This document shows, one piece after another, positions 27,836-37,182 of a stretch of 64,000 bases of DNA. The notes under the pieces were generated by a model. It ran no database searches. It saw only the letters and a list, made by a program, of their open reading frames with translations, and was not told the DNA's origin. Made by a program: the position numbers and the translations under genes. How positions within the stretch are numbered: position 1 is the stretch's first letter; each line of letters opens with the position of its first letter. The DNA comes from Melaminivora suipulveris (GTDB lineage Bacteria > Pseudomonadota > Gammaproteobacteria > Burkholderiales > Burkholderiaceae_C), in contig NZ_CP027667.1 of the NCBI RefSeq assembly GCF_003008575.1, forward strand, positions 1,244,501-1,308,500, written 5' to 3'.

Positions 27836-28864
27836 ATGGTGCACTCATCCGTCACATCAGGCGCGCCTCCCGTGCCGCCCACCCAGCCGCCGAAGCTCCT
27901 GGATCGCATGCGCGACCATCTGCGTACGCGCCACTACAGCATCCGGACTGAGCAGGCGTACCTCGACTGGGCTCGACGTTTCATCTTGTATCACAACAAG
28001 CGCCATCCGCAAGAGATGGGCGCGCCGGAGGTGGAGGCGTTCTTGAGTCACCTTGCGGTAGATCGACAGGTGTCGGCTTCCACGCAGAACCAGGCCAAGG
28101 CAGCGATCCTGTATCTCTACAAGCAGACGTTGGCCATCAATCTTCCCTGGCTCGATGAGGTTGTACAGGCCAAGCGCCCGCAGCGGCTGCCAGTGGTGCT
28201 GACCCCGGGCGAGGTGCGTGAGCTGCTCATGCACATGGACAACGGCACGATGGGGTTGATTACGCGCCTGCTTTACGGCACTGGCATGCGATTGATGGAG
28301 GCGCTGCGCCTGCGCGTGAAAGATGTGGAGTTCACGCGGCGCGAGATCGTCATCCGCGAAGGAAAAGGCGGAAAAGACCGGGTGACGGTTTTGCCAGAAA
28401 ACCTGATCGAGCCGCTGCAGGTACAACTGCGCAAGGCACAAGCACTGCATCAGAAAGACTTGGACGCCCGGTTGGGCCGCGTACACCTGCCACATGCCCT
28501 GGCGGTGAAATACCCGAATGCCGACAAAGCCTGGGCTTGGCAGTGGGTGTTTCCGTCGCCGGTGCGCTCCATGGACCCACGCCCTGACGCACGTACCGGC
28601 GAACTACTGGAGCGGCGCCACCATGTTTATCCCGAATCGGTGCAGCGCGCAGTGCGCGAAGCGTCGAAATTGGCCGGTATCGACAAGCCCGTGTCACCGC
28701 ATGTGCTGCGCCATTCGTTTGCCACGCATTTACTGCAGGCCGGTTACGACATCCGCACGGTACAAGAGCTGCTGGGCCATGCCGACGTCAGCACGACCAT
28801 GATTTACACGCACGTGTTGAACAAGGGCGGGCGCGGCATTTTGAGCCCGCTGGATGCGTTATAG
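27836..28864 (+). CDS. intI: Integron integrase
   Basis: A 342-residue tyrosine recombinase that inserts and excises cassettes at attI/attC. Catalytic residues Arg152 ([17 protein letters not shown]), His289 and Arg292 ([14 protein letters not shown]), His315 ([11 protein letters not shown]) and Tyr324 (TMIYTHVLN) are present. The extra patch that marks integron integrases, between the two catalytic boxes, reads [24 protein letters not shown] (about 218-241). It is related to, but clearly not, the class 1 integrase. A sound gene with an intact reading frame, and so possibly active. Confidence 0.96.
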   Translation: MVHSSVTSGAPPVPPTQPPKLLDRMRDHLRTRHYSIRTEQAYLDWARRFILYHNKRHPQEMGAPEVEAFLSHLAVDRQVSASTQNQAKAAILYLYKQTLAINLPWLDEVVQAKRPQRLPVVLTPGEVRELLMHMDNGTMGLITRLLYGTGMRLMEALRLRVKDVEFTRREIVIREGKGGKDRVTVLPENLIEPLQVQLRKAQALHQKDLDARLGRVHLPHALAVKYPNADKAWAWQWVFPSPVRSMDPRPDARTGELLERRHHVYPESVQRAVREASKLAGIDKPVSPHVLRHSFATHLLQAGYDIRTVQELLGHADVSTTMIYTHVLNKGGRGILSPLDAL

Positions 28865-28892
28865 GAAATGTGTGACTTACCTACCGGGCATT

Positions 28893-28923
28893 AAAAAAGC
28901 CGCTTCTTGCGGAAGCGGCTTTT
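28893..28923. terminator. Bidirectional terminator between intI and fabB
   Basis: AAAAAAGCCGCTTC TTGCG GAAGCGGCTTTT: an 8-bp GC-rich stem (28899-28906 with 28912-28919) flanked by A- and T-runs, so it can stop transcription from intI and from fabB, which converge here. Confidence 0.9.
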
Positions 28924-28953
28924 CAAATGCAAGAGCAAGAGAGGAGCGAAGAC

Positions 28954-30183
28954 TCAGGCTCCGTCCCAGCGGCGCAGCACCAGTGACGCGTTCGTGCCGC
29001 CAAACCCAAAGCTGTTGCTCAGCACCTGCGTCAATTGCGCATCGCGCGTCTGGGTCACCAGCGGCATGTCACCCAGTTCCGGGTCGGGCGTGTCCACATT
29101 CACCGACCCGGCGATGAACCCCTTGTGCAGCATGATCAGGCAGTAAATCGCCTCCTGCACCCCGGTGGCGCCCAGCGAATGGCCAGTCAGCGACTTGGTG
29201 CTGGAAAACGGCGGCACCTGGTCGCCAAACACCTGCCGCATCGCCCGCACTTCCTGCATGTCGCCCACGGGCGTCGAGGTGCCGTGGGTGTTGATGTAGT
29301 CGATCGGCCCATCCAGCCCCTCGATGGCCTGGCGCATGCACGCCACGGCGCCTTCGCCCGAGGGGGCCACCATGTCCTCGCCGTCGCTGGTGGCACCAAA
29401 GCCGACCACCTCGGCCAGGATGGTCGCACCTCTTCCTATAGCATGCTCCAGGCTCTCCAGCACCACCGCGCCGCCGCCGCCGGCGATCACGAAGCCGTCG
29501 CGGTTTGCGTCGTACGCGCGCGAGGCTTTCTCGGGCGTTTCGTTGTACTTGCTGGACATGGCGCCCATGCCGTCGAACAGCAGCGCCATGCCCCAGGACA
29601 TTTCCTCGCCGCCGCCGGCCAGCATCACGTCCTGCATGCCCCACGCGATCTGCTGCGCCGCAGCGCCAATGCAGTGCGCCGACGTGGAGCAGGCCGAGGT
29701 GATGGAGTAATTGATGCCCTTGACCTTGAAGTTGGTCGCCAGGCACGCGGACACGGTGGAGCTCATGCAGCGCGTGACCTGATACGGGCCCACGCGGCGG
29801 ATGCCTTTTTCGCGCAGGGTGTCGGCGGCCTCGATCTGGTTGGCCGGCGATCCGCCGCCCGAGCCCATGAGTAGGCCGGTGCGCGGGTGGCTGACCTGTT
29901 CAGGCTCCAAGCCCGACTGGGCAATGGCGTCTTCCAGCGCGATCTGCGCATACGCCGCTGCGTCGCCCATGAAGCGCAGTTCCTTGCGGCTGATGCGCGC
30001 TTCGATGTCGATCTCGGGCGTGCCGCCGACCTGGCTGCGCATGCCCAGCTCGGTGAATTTGGGCACGGCGCGGATGCCCGAGCGGCCTTCGCGCAGGGAT
30101 CGCTCCACGCTCGCCAGATCGTTACCGATGCACGAGACGATGCCCGCGCCCGTGATCACCACCCGCTTCTTGCTGCTGCTCAT
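28954..30183 (-). CDS. fabB: 3-oxoacyl-ACP synthase I
   Basis: Elongating condensing enzyme needed for unsaturated fatty acids. The 409-residue thiolase-fold protein has the active Cys in [19 protein letters not shown], the His in [11 protein letters not shown] and [12 protein letters not shown]. Its ATG overlaps the fabA stop (ATGA), giving the fabA-fabB operon of bacteria that make unsaturated fatty acids anaerobically. Confidence 0.96.
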   Translation of the reverse strand: MSSSKKRVVITGAGIVSCIGNDLASVERSLREGRSGIRAVPKFTELGMRSQVGGTPEIDIEARISRKELRFMGDAAAYAQIALEDAIAQSGLEPEQVSHPRTGLLMGSGGGSPANQIEAADTLREKGIRRVGPYQVTRCMSSTVSACLATNFKVKGINYSITSACSTSAHCIGAAAQQIAWGMQDVMLAGGGEEMSWGMALLFDGMGAMSSKYNETPEKASRAYDANRDGFVIAGGGGAVVLESLEHAIGRGATILAEVVGFGATSDGEDMVAPSGEGAVACMRQAIEGLDGPIDYINTHGTSTPVGDMQEVRAMRQVFGDQVPPFSSTKSLTGHSLGATGVQEAIYCLIMLHKGFIAGSVNVDTPDPELGDMPLVTQTRDAQLTQVLSNSFGFGGTNASLVLRRWDGA

Positions 30184-30719
30184 GCCGCAGGCGCCTCCTG
30201 GCCGCCGCTGGCCTTGTTGTCCTCGCGCAGAAACAGGCCCACGCGCAGATCATTGGCCACGTAGATTTCCTTGCCGTCGGCCAGCAGGCGCGCATCGCCG
30301 ATGGCCATGTTCAGCTTGCGCTTGATGAGGCGCTTGATGTCGATTTCGTAAGTCACCAGCTTCACGTCCGGGCCGACTTCGCCGGTGAACTTGACTTCGC
30401 CGGCTCCAAGAGCGCGGCCGCGTCCGGGCAGGCGCAGCCAGGTCAGGTAAAAGCCGATCAGCTGCCACATGGCGTCCAGCCCCAGGCAGCCGGGCATGAC
30501 CGGGTCGCCCTGGAAGTGGCATTCGAAGAACCACAGCCCCGGCTTGACGTCCAGCTCGGCCACCACCCGGCCCAGGCCGTGCGCGCCGCCGTCGCTGTCG
30601 ATGTGGGTGATGCGGTCGAACATCAGCATGGGCGGCAGGGGCAGGCGCCCGCTGTCCGGCGAGAACAACCGGCCCTCGCCCGAGGCGATCAGTTGTTCGT
30701 ACGAGAAGGATTCAGCCAT
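30180..30719 (-). CDS. fabA: 3-hydroxydecanoyl-ACP dehydratase/isomerase
   Basis: Introduces the cis double bond at C10 in unsaturated fatty acid synthesis. Start at [19 protein letters not shown] (179 residues); the open frame upstream is not family sequence. The active site His and Asp lie in [48 protein letters not shown] is conserved. The 153-bp gap to lnt contains a GATAAT box on the coding strand that may be its -10. Confidence 0.96.
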   Translation of the reverse strand: MAESFSYEQLIASGEGRLFSPDSGRLPLPPMLMFDRITHIDSDGGAHGLGRVVAELDVKPGLWFFECHFQGDPVMPGCLGLDAMWQLIGFYLTWLRLPGRGRALGAGEVKFTGEVGPDVKLVTYEIDIKRLIKRKLNMAIGDARLLADGKEIYVANDLRVGLFLREDNKASGGQEAPAA

Positions 30720-30872
30720 TGTGCGGAAGATGGTTGGAGTTCTTGCGTGTCTGCGGGCAGGCCGGCGCTGAAGGCTCCGGGCCGCAAAAGCGATCATTAT
30801 CCAAGGTCAGGGCTGCCTCACTGCCGTTCAAGGTCAAGCTGACACCGCATCCTCGCGCAGGACAGGGCGCCG

Positions 30873-32441
30873 TCAGGCGCGCCGCCACCGGCGGCGCCAA
30901 GCCAGCAGCGCCAGCGCCGCCGCGCCCAGCCACAGGGGGGCCAGCCCGAAGCGTCCGGCCCACCAGGCATAAGGCGTCGCCGCACCTTCCCGGCCCTGCA
31001 CCTGCGCCAGCAGCACGCCGCGCGTGTGCGGCGCCAGGCGTGCGGTCACGTCGCCGCGGTGATCGATGACGGCCGTGGCCCCCGTGTTGGTGGCGCGCAC
31101 CATGGGGCGCTCCAGCTCCAGAGCGCGCAGGCGGCTGATGGTCAGGTGTTGCGGGATGGCGATGCTGTCGCCGAACCAGCCGATGTTGCTGACGTTGACC
31201 AGGACTGTGGGCGCCTGCGCAGGGTCGACAAAGCGCGCCGCCAGCTCCTCGCCGAACAGGTCCTCATAGCAGATGTTGGGTGCCAGGCGCTGCCCGGCCC
31301 AGGGCAGCGACGCCTGGCCCACGCCGCCGCGGGCGAAATCGCCCAGGGGGATATGCATCATCTCGGTGAACCACTTGAACAGCGGCGGGATGAACTCGCC
31401 GAACGGCACCAGGTGGTGCTTGTCGTAGAGGTACGGCTGACCCAGGCCGGCGGCAAAGCCGAGCACCGAGTTGGTATAGCCCGCCTCCAGGCTGCCCATG
31501 GGGATGCCCAGCAGCAGCGCCTGGTCGCCCTCGCGGTAGCGCCGCGTGACGCCCTGCAGATAGCCAGGCATGAGCTGCTGCGGCAGCAGCGGGATGGCCG
31601 TCTCCGGCGCCACGACCAGTTGCGCGTCGGCCGCGCGCAGCTGCTCGCCGTACCAGGCCAGCGACAGCGGCACGCCGCTGCCGGGTTGAAACTTCTCATC
31701 CTGCGGGATGTTGCCCTGCAGCAGCGCCAGCGAAACGGGCGCGCCGGCATTGGCCTGCACGTCGCGAACAGCCGCCTCGCGCTGCCACGCCAGGCCGCCC
31801 CAGACCAGCAGCGCCAGCGCCGCCCCGCCCCACCAGCGCGCGCTGCGCAGATCGCGCGGGCACCACTGCGCCAACCCCATGGCCAGCAGCGAAGCGGCAA
31901 AGCCCATGCCGTAGACGCCCACGCTGCGCGCCAGCACGGCCAGCGGGCCGTCCGGGTGCGCGTAGCCACCGGCGCCCCAGGGGAAGCCCGTCCACCACTG
32001 CCCGCGCGCCAACTCGGCCAGCAGCCACCATGCAGCAAAAATGATAGCTGTCCACGCTTTATTCACGCCGACTGAAGCCCAAAAAATCCCGCAAGCCACG
32101 GCGTAGTAGCTGCCCAGGAAGGCCGCCAGCGCCAGCACCGCCAAGGCGGCCAGCGGCGCGGCCAGGCCGCCATAGGTGTGCATGGAGATGAACAGCCACC
32201 AGAAAGTGCCGACCAGCCAGCAGCAGGCGAACAGCCAGCCCAGGCCGGCCGCGCGCCAGGCACCGCCACGCGCCGTGCGCGGCGCTGCCAGCAGCACGCG
32301 CGCCAGCAGCGCCAGGGATGCGATCTGCAGCCACCACAGCGGCTGGCCGGTGCCCGGCAGCGCCAGCGAGGCCGCCTGCGCCAGGCCGGCGATGGCGGCC
32401 AGCGTCCAGGGCGCCGCGCCGCGCGACAGGGACAGGGCCAT
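30873..32441 (-). CDS. lnt: Apolipoprotein N-acyltransferase
   Basis: Adds the third acyl chain to lipoproteins in the inner membrane. The 522-residue protein has an N-terminal multi-helix part and a nitrilase domain with the catalytic Glu (VVAPETAIPLLP), Lys (LYDKHHLVPFGEFIPP) and Cys (LAPNICYEDLFGEELA). A segment between membrane helices (GIFWASVGVNKAWTAIIFAA) is encoded by a dispersed-repeat copy at 32036-32088 and fits the hydrophobic context. The start overlaps corC by 1 bp, the normal corC-lnt pair. Confidence 0.96.
   Translation of the reverse strand: MALSLSRGAAPWTLAAIAGLAQAASLALPGTGQPLWWLQIASLALLARVLLAAPRTARGGAWRAAGLGWLFACCWLVGTFWWLFISMHTYGGLAAPLAALAVLALAAFLGSYYAVACGIFWASVGVNKAWTAIIFAAWWLLAELARGQWWTGFPWGAGGYAHPDGPLAVLARSVGVYGMGFAASLLAMGLAQWCPRDLRSARWWGGAALALLVWGGLAWQREAAVRDVQANAGAPVSLALLQGNIPQDEKFQPGSGVPLSLAWYGEQLRAADAQLVVAPETAIPLLPQQLMPGYLQGVTRRYREGDQALLLGIPMGSLEAGYTNSVLGFAAGLGQPYLYDKHHLVPFGEFIPPLFKWFTEMMHIPLGDFARGGVGQASLPWAGQRLAPNICYEDLFGEELAARFVDPAQAPTVLVNVSNIGWFGDSIAIPQHLTISRLRALELERPMVRATNTGATAVIDHRGDVTARLAPHTRGVLLAQVQGREGAATPYAWWAGRFGLAPLWLGAAALALLAWRRRWRRA
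32036..32088 (+). repeat. Dispersed repeat copy (type 1) inside lnt
   Basis: AAAAATGATAGCTG, CGCTTTATTCACGCCGACTGAAGCCC and an A-run. Read on the minus strand in the same frame as the copies in bkdB and the YgjP-like gene. Confidence 0.75.
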
Positions 32442-33325
32442 CAGCCCTCGTCGCCCTCGGCGCCCCCGGCGGCGGGCGCGACCTTGAACCAGCGCACCGC
32501 CCCGCCCTTGGTGTGCAGCACGACGAACTGCAGCCCGCCCAGCACCACGCTCTCGCCCTTGCGCGGCACGCGGCCGAGCTCGTGGGCGATCAGGCCGCCG
32601 ATGGGGTCGAACTCCTCCTCGGGGTCGCTGGGCTCCAGCTGCGTGTCGAAGGCCTCGGCCACGCGCGCCAAAGGCGTGTGGCCGCTCACGCGCCAGGTGC
32701 CGTCGGCCAGGGCGAAGATGTCGCCCTCGTCCTCATGGATGTCGAACTCGTCCTCGATCTCGCCGACGATCTGCTCGATCACGTCCTCGAACGTCACCAG
32801 CCCGGCGGTGCGGCCGAACTCGTCGATCACGATGGCCAGGTGGTTGCGCGTGCCGCGAAACTCGCGCACCAGCTCGTGCAGACCCTTGCTCTCGGGCACG
32901 AACAGCGCCGGGCGCACCAGGGTGCGGATGCTCAGCTCGGGCGAGCGCCAGCGCTTGAGCAGATCCTTGGCCAGCAGGATGCCGATGATGTTGTCGCGCC
33001 CGCCCTGGTAGACCGGAAAGCGCGAGTGCGCCGTCTGGATGACCTGGTGCATCAGCGTCTCGATGGGCGCGTCGATGTCCAGCATGTCCATGCGTGTCGG
33101 CGCGACCAGCACGTCGGCGGCGCTCATCTCGTTCATGCGCAGCACGCGCTCGAGCATCACGCGCGCGTCGGCGTTGATGACCTCGTTGTCCTCGGCCTCG
33201 GCCAGGGTGGCGATCAGCTCGTCGGTGGAATCGGGGCCGGGGCGGATGAACTCGATGAGGCGCTGCAGGAAGGAGCGCTTGTCCTCGTTGCCTTCAATCG
33301 GGCGCGCAGGGTGCGGGTCGGACAC
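32441..33325 (-). CDS. corC: CBS-domain protein of the CorC/HlyC family
   Basis: Cytoplasmic CBS-pair protein tied to magnesium/cobalt export and to Lnt. I start at GTG 33325 (SDPHPARPIEGNEDKRSFLQRLIEF, 294 residues), which matches the family N terminus; the frame is open 22 codons further. CBS motifs lie in DMLDIDAPIETLMHQVIQTAHSRFPVYQGGRDNIIGIL and GTRNHLAIVIDEFGRTAGLVTFEDVIEQIVGEIEDEFD, followed by a CorC-HlyC domain (GTWRVSGHTPLARV). Confidence 0.92.
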   Translation of the reverse strand: MSDPHPARPIEGNEDKRSFLQRLIEFIRPGPDSTDELIATLAEAEDNEVINADARVMLERVLRMNEMSAADVLVAPTRMDMLDIDAPIETLMHQVIQTAHSRFPVYQGGRDNIIGILLAKDLLKRWRSPELSIRTLVRPALFVPESKGLHELVREFRGTRNHLAIVIDEFGRTAGLVTFEDVIEQIVGEIEDEFDIHEDEGDIFALADGTWRVSGHTPLARVAEAFDTQLEPSDPEEEFDPIGGLIAHELGRVPRKGESVVLGGLQFVVLHTKGGAVRWFKVAPAAGGAEGDEG

Positions 33326-33421
33326 GGTGGCCAGGTGCAGGGCATGCAGGGGTGGGGATGGCGCAAGGATAGCGGATCGCCCCCGCGGCACGCCGTGCGC
33401 CGGTGGATGGCCTGCGGTGGC

Positions 33422-34150
33422 CTACTCGGCCGCCTGGTGCCGGCCGTCCTGCACGCCGCGGCGGATCTCCTGCACGTCGGCCAGCAGACCCCAGAACTGA
33501 TGGGCGCGCTTCTTGAGCTGGTAGTCCACCTCGCCGAAGTGCTCGGCCATGACCTTGCTGACGTGCGTGTCCAGGCCCGCCGGCGGCAGCTCCAGCCAGG
33601 CCTCGGACTCGGGGCCGTCGTGGTGCACGGTGGCGCCGGCATTGCGGGCGATCTTCAGCATCGCCACGTTCTCGGTCAGCGCGTGGATGAACATCATGCG
33701 CACGCCGCGGTGGCGCGCCAGCAGGATGGCGCGGTCGAACAGCCGCGCGCCGTAGCCGCGCCCGCGCGTGCTGCCGACCACGGAGACGCCGAACTCGGCG
33801 CAGTCGCGGTATTCCTGCGCCGCGCTGAAGGCCACGTGCGCCACGGCGATCAGCTCCAGCCGGCGGTTGAAGATGCCCAGCACCTCGTCGCGCTCGAAGT
33901 CCAGCAGCTCCACGTAGCGCGCCACCTGCTCGTCGGTGGCGGGGTAGCCGAAGCGCAGATAGCGGTCGCGCTCGGACAGGCGCATCAGGTGCGCGGCGAT
34001 GCGGGCGCGGTGCTGGGGGCCCAGCGAGCGGATCGGCACCATGGGGGTGCTCATGGCAAAACCTCGGGCGGTGGATGGCCCCCGGTGCGCGCGCGCCTGG
34101 TCGGCGCTGGCCGCAACGAAGGCATGGAGCAGGGATTCGGGAGCAGGCAT
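33422..34150 (-). CDS. GNAT family N-acetyltransferase
   Basis: A 242-residue protein (or 210 from Met33, MSTPMVPIRSLGPQHR, which lies nearer the domain start). Acetyl-CoA-binding motif A reads GVSVVGSTRGRGYGARLFDRAILLARHRGVRMMFIHALTENVAMLKIARNAGA, clearly a GNAT fold. The tail (VSKVMAEHFGEVDYQLKKRAHQFWGLLADVQEI) is particular to this subgroup. Substrate unknown. The start used here is uncertain. Confidence 0.85.
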   Translation of the reverse strand: MPAPESLLHAFVAASADQARAHRGPSTARGFAMSTPMVPIRSLGPQHRARIAAHLMRLSERDRYLRFGYPATDEQVARYVELLDFERDEVLGIFNRRLELIAVAHVAFSAAQEYRDCAEFGVSVVGSTRGRGYGARLFDRAILLARHRGVRMMFIHALTENVAMLKIARNAGATVHHDGPESEAWLELPPAGLDTHVSKVMAEHFGEVDYQLKKRAHQFWGLLADVQEIRRGVQDGRHQAAE

Positions 34151-34268
34151 GATGGGGTCAAGTATAGGGTTTTCCCCAGGCTCTCGCCCATCATTTGCTG
34201 CAATGCAGCAAAGAAGCCGGGGGCTTTGCCTTCAGACATCAAATAACCCTTCAGTCCGCGTCGATGAA

Positions 34269-34297
34269 CGGCTCATAGCTGCTAATTTCATAGCATC
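34269..34297 (+). repeat. Partial dispersed repeat (type 1) downstream of the Lrp-type gene
   Basis: CGGCTCATAGCTGCTAATTTCATAGC: only the left palindromic half is recognisable, ending at the stop codon of the regulator gene. Confidence 0.4.
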
Positions 34298-34298
34298 G

Positions 34299-34790
34299 TC
34301 AGACCGGCACGGCCGTGGTGGCCTTGACGCGGTCCAGCACGAAGCTGGTCTTGCAGTCCTGCACGCTGGGGTGCTTGAGCAGCGTGTCCATGATGAAGCG
34401 GCTGTAGTGCGCCATGTCGGCCACGACCACGCGCAGCAGATAGTCCATCTCGCCCGTGAGCGACGAGCACTCGACCACCTCCGGCCAGGCCTGCACGCTG
34501 GCGCGGAACGCGTCCATGGGGTTGCGCTTGTGGCTTTCGGTGTGCTTTTCCAGGCGCACGTTGATGTAGGCCGTGAGACCCAGGCCGACGGCTTCGGGGC
34601 GCACCAGAGCCACGTAGCGGTCGATGACGCCGGCGTCCTCCAGGCGGCGCACGCGGCGCAGCACGGCGCTGGCCGACAGGCCGATCTGCTCGCCGATGGC
34701 GTCGTAGGTCTCGCGGCCGTTGGCCTGCAGGCGCTGCAGGATGGCGCGGTCGAGCCGGTCCAGGGTGTTGGGGGCGGGGTCGCCTTGCAT
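34299..34790 (-). CDS. Lrp/AsnC family transcriptional regulator
   Basis: A 163-residue regulator with an N-terminal helix-turn-helix (LDRLDRAILQRLQANGRETYDAIGEQIGLSASAVLRRVRRLEDAGVI) and a C-terminal RAM ligand domain (LTGEMDYLLRVVVADMAHYSRFI). It is divergent from hpd with a 176-bp spacer, so it likely senses an aromatic amino acid and controls hpd and perhaps phhA. It could also serve as the missing BkdR-like regulator of the bkd operon, but that is speculation. Confidence 0.92.
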   Translation of the reverse strand: MQGDPAPNTLDRLDRAILQRLQANGRETYDAIGEQIGLSASAVLRRVRRLEDAGVIDRYVALVRPEAVGLGLTAYINVRLEKHTESHKRNPMDAFRASVQAWPEVVECSSLTGEMDYLLRVVVADMAHYSRFIMDTLLKHPSVQDCKTSFVLDRVKATTAVPV

Positions 34791-34842
34791 GGTGCTGATT
34801 CTAGGGAGAGCGCGGCAGCTGTGCGGCTCGCCAGGCAACCTT

Positions 34843-34861
34843 GGCGCAGGATTGTTGCGCC
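34843..34861. promoter_or_regulatory. Candidate operator between the Lrp-type gene and hpd
   Basis: GGCGCA GGATTGT TGCGCC, a perfect 6-bp inverted repeat with 7-base spacer, about 50 bp upstream of the regulator start. A plausible binding site for the Lrp/AsnC protein; no direct evidence. Confidence 0.35.
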
Positions 34862-34966
34862 GCAGCCGGCAAGGCAGCCACGTTTCGCGCGAATCGTGAG
34901 CGATGCTGGGCCTACAGTGGATAGCTTGACCTGCCTCAAGACCGACCACCGCAAGGAGACTGCCCC

Positions 34967-36088
34967 ATGACTGCCGCGCTGCCCACCCAAGCCACCCACG
35001 ACGCCGCCGCCTGGGAGAACCCCATGGGCCTGTGCGGCTTCGAATTCATCGAGTTCGCCTCGCCCGAGCCGGGCGTGCTGGAAAAGGTCTTCGAGCAGCT
35101 GGGCTTCACCGAAGTGGCGCGGCATCGCTCCAAGGACGTGGTGCTGTACCGCCAGAACCAGATCAATTTCATCCTGAACCGCGAGCCCAAGAGCCAGGCG
35201 GCGTACTTCGCCGCCGAGCACGGGCCCTCGGCCTGCGGCATGGCGTTTCGCGTGCGTGATGCGCACCAGGCCTACGAGCGTGCTTTGGAGCTGGGCGCCC
35301 AGCCCATCGACATCCCCACCGGCCCGATGGAGCTGCGCCTGCCGGCCATCAAGGGCATCGGCGGCGCGCCGCTATATCTGATCGACCGCTTCGAGGACGG
35401 CAAGTCGATCTACGACATCGACTTCGAGTGGCTGCCGGGCGTGGACCACCGCCCCAAGGGCCACGGCCTTCAACTCATCGACCACCTGACGCACAACGTC
35501 TACCGCGGCCGCATGGGCTTTTGGGCGAACTTCTATGAGCGCCTGTTCAACTTCCGCGAGATCCGCTACTTCGACATCCAGGGCGAATACACCGGCCTGA
35601 CCTCCAAGGCCATGACCGCTCCCGACGGCATGATCCGCATCCCGCTCAACGAGGAAGCCAAGCAGGGCGGCGGGCAGATCGAGGAATTCCTGATGCAGTT
35701 CAACGGCGAGGGCATCCAGCACATCGCGCTGATCTGCGACAAGCTGACCGACGTCGTGGACAAGCTGGGCCTGGCCGGCGTGCCGCTGGCCACCGCGCCC
35801 AACGACGTGTATTACGAGATGCTGGAAGGCCGCCTGCCCGGCCACGGTCAGCAGGTAGCGGAGCTGCAGTCGCGCGGCATCCTGCTGGACGGCACGACCG
35901 AGGACGGCACGCCGCGCCTGCTCTTGCAGATCTTCTCCACGCCCATGCTGGGCCCGGTGTTCTTCGAGTTCATCGAGCGCCGTGGCGACTTCCGCGACGG
36001 CTTCGGCGAGGGCAATTTCAAGGCGCTGTTCGAGTCGCTGGAGCGCGACCAGGTGCGCCGCGGCGTCATCGAGGGCGCCAGCGCCTGA
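34967..36088 (+). CDS. hpd: 4-hydroxyphenylpyruvate dioxygenase
   Basis: Non-heme iron enzyme that turns 4-hydroxyphenylpyruvate to homogentisate in tyrosine breakdown. The 373-residue protein has the iron ligands in [23 protein letters not shown] and [13 protein letters not shown], and [20 protein letters not shown] at the C terminus. The start has AAGGAG 8-9 bases upstream. Divergent from the Lrp-type regulator. Homogentisate dioxygenase genes are not in the window. Confidence 0.96.
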   Translation: MTAALPTQATHDAAAWENPMGLCGFEFIEFASPEPGVLEKVFEQLGFTEVARHRSKDVVLYRQNQINFILNREPKSQAAYFAAEHGPSACGMAFRVRDAHQAYERALELGAQPIDIPTGPMELRLPAIKGIGGAPLYLIDRFEDGKSIYDIDFEWLPGVDHRPKGHGLQLIDHLTHNVYRGRMGFWANFYERLFNFREIRYFDIQGEYTGLTSKAMTAPDGMIRIPLNEEAKQGGGQIEEFLMQFNGEGIQHIALICDKLTDVVDKLGLAGVPLATAPNDVYYEMLEGRLPGHGQQVAELQSRGILLDGTTEDGTPRLLLQIFSTPMLGPVFFEFIERRGDFRDGFGEGNFKALFESLERDQVRRGVIEGASA

Positions 36089-36149
36089 GCGTCAAAACGC
36101 GCCCAGGGCCATTCCTATACTCGCGGCTTTTTTCGTGAACGGGTACGGA

Positions 36150-37133
36150 ATGTCTTTTCTCTTGCGTCGGCGTGGTTGGTGGGCTTTGTGTCTGGCCGTG
36201 GGCGGCCTGGCGGCGGGCGGCGGTGCGCTGGCCAAGAGCGCGCCGCTGACCATCGTCGTGCCCTACGCGCCGGGCGGCCCGCTGGACAAGAGCGCGCGCA
36301 TCCTGGCCGAGGGCGCGCAGGCGCAGCTGGGGCCGGTGCAGGTGCAAAACCGCCCCGGCGCCGGCGGCAACCAGGGCGCGGCGGCCGTGGCCAAGGCGTC
36401 GGCCGATGAGAATCTGCTGCTCATGGGCGCCGTGGCCACGCATGCCGTGAACCCCTGGCTGTACCCGGACTTCCCCTACGACCCGATTCGCGATTTCAAG
36501 CCCATCGCCCTGGTGGCGCGCACGCCCAACGTGCTGGTCATGAGCGCCGCGAAGGCCGACGCGCTGGGCATCCGCGGCACCGGCGACCTGGTCCGCCACC
36601 TCAAGGCGCATCCGGGCGAGCTGGTCTTTGGCTCGGGCGGCAACGGCAGCATCGGCCACATCGCCGGCGAGATGCTCAAGTCACTGACCAACACGCGCAT
36701 GACGCACCAGCCGTTTGCCGGCGCCGGCCCGGCGCTCAAGGCGCTGCAGGACGGCGGCGTGGCGCTGATGTTCGACAACCTGGCGTCCTCACTGCCGCTG
36801 ATCCGCGCCGGCAAGCTCAAGGCCCTGGGCGTGACATCGCTGGGGCCGGACGAAGCCCTGCCCGACGTGCCCAGCATCAACAGCGAGGTGCCGGGCTTTC
36901 ACGTCTCGACCTGGTTCGGCCTGTTCGCGCCGGCCAGCCTGCCGGACGCCCAGGCGCGCGAATACGCCACGGCCTTCTCGCGCGCCATGCGCACGCCGGC
37001 CGGCGCGCAGCAGCTGCAGGCCATGGGCCTGGAGCCGCAGGAGCTGACGCTGGAGGCCTTCGGCGGCTTCGTGCGCTCGGAATACAAGAAGTACGAGTTC
37101 CTGATCAAGGCCGTCAAGATCCGCCTGCAGTGA
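36150..37133 (+). CDS. Tripartite tricarboxylate transporter substrate-binding (Bug/TctC) protein
   Basis: A 327-residue periplasmic binding protein with a signal peptide (MSFLLRRRGWWALCLAVGGLAAGGGALAKSA). The Bug family pattern is clear: LTIVVPYAPGGPLDKSARILA, VQNRPGAGGNQGAAAVAKA, LVFGSGGNGSIGHIAGEM, and GVTSLGPDEALPDVPSINSEVPGF. Ligand unknown; its place between hpd and phhA hints at an aromatic acid. No TctA/TctB membrane genes are nearby, which is normal for this large Burkholderiales family. Confidence 0.93.
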   Translation: MSFLLRRRGWWALCLAVGGLAAGGGALAKSAPLTIVVPYAPGGPLDKSARILAEGAQAQLGPVQVQNRPGAGGNQGAAAVAKASADENLLLMGAVATHAVNPWLYPDFPYDPIRDFKPIALVARTPNVLVMSAAKADALGIRGTGDLVRHLKAHPGELVFGSGGNGSIGHIAGEMLKSLTNTRMTHQPFAGAGPALKALQDGGVALMFDNLASSLPLIRAGKLKALGVTSLGPDEALPDVPSINSEVPGFHVSTWFGLFAPASLPDAQAREYATAFSRAMRTPAGAQQLQAMGLEPQELTLEAFGGFVRSEYKKYEFLIKAVKIRLQ

Positions 37134-37182
37134 GCGCAGCGGACGGCGGCGGCGACTACCCATCAGCCCCAAGGAGACCTTC

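Larger units (their letters stand above)
25812..28864. mobile_element. Chromosomal integron with intI and a short cassette array
   Basis: Integrase on the plus strand, attI beside its 5' end, and cassettes running leftward on the minus strand, the standard integron layout. From the integrase the order is: attI crossover (27719), cassette with a 136-residue membrane protein, attC (27206-27262), IS5-family insertion (26346-27205), attC (26283-26340), cassette with an NTF2-like protein, and a degenerate attC (25812-25872). Cassette DNA is clearly AT-richer than the flanks. It sits between a methyltransferase gene and fabB. Confidence 0.88.

Noticed and set aside
34051..34242. Small minus-strand frame MSEGKAPGFFAALQQMMGESLGK... 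before the GNAT gene
   Set aside because: It overlaps the GNAT start, continues into a Pro/Arg-rich out-of-frame tail and has no ribosome-binding site. Kept only as a note; it could be a leader peptide but nothing supports it.
32318..34246. Long open frame of 642 codons on the plus strand
   Set aside because: It lies opposite lnt, corC and the GNAT gene, which have clear motifs. Long antisense frames are a by-product of high GC in third codon positions; the translation is His/Gln/Arg-rich with no family pattern.
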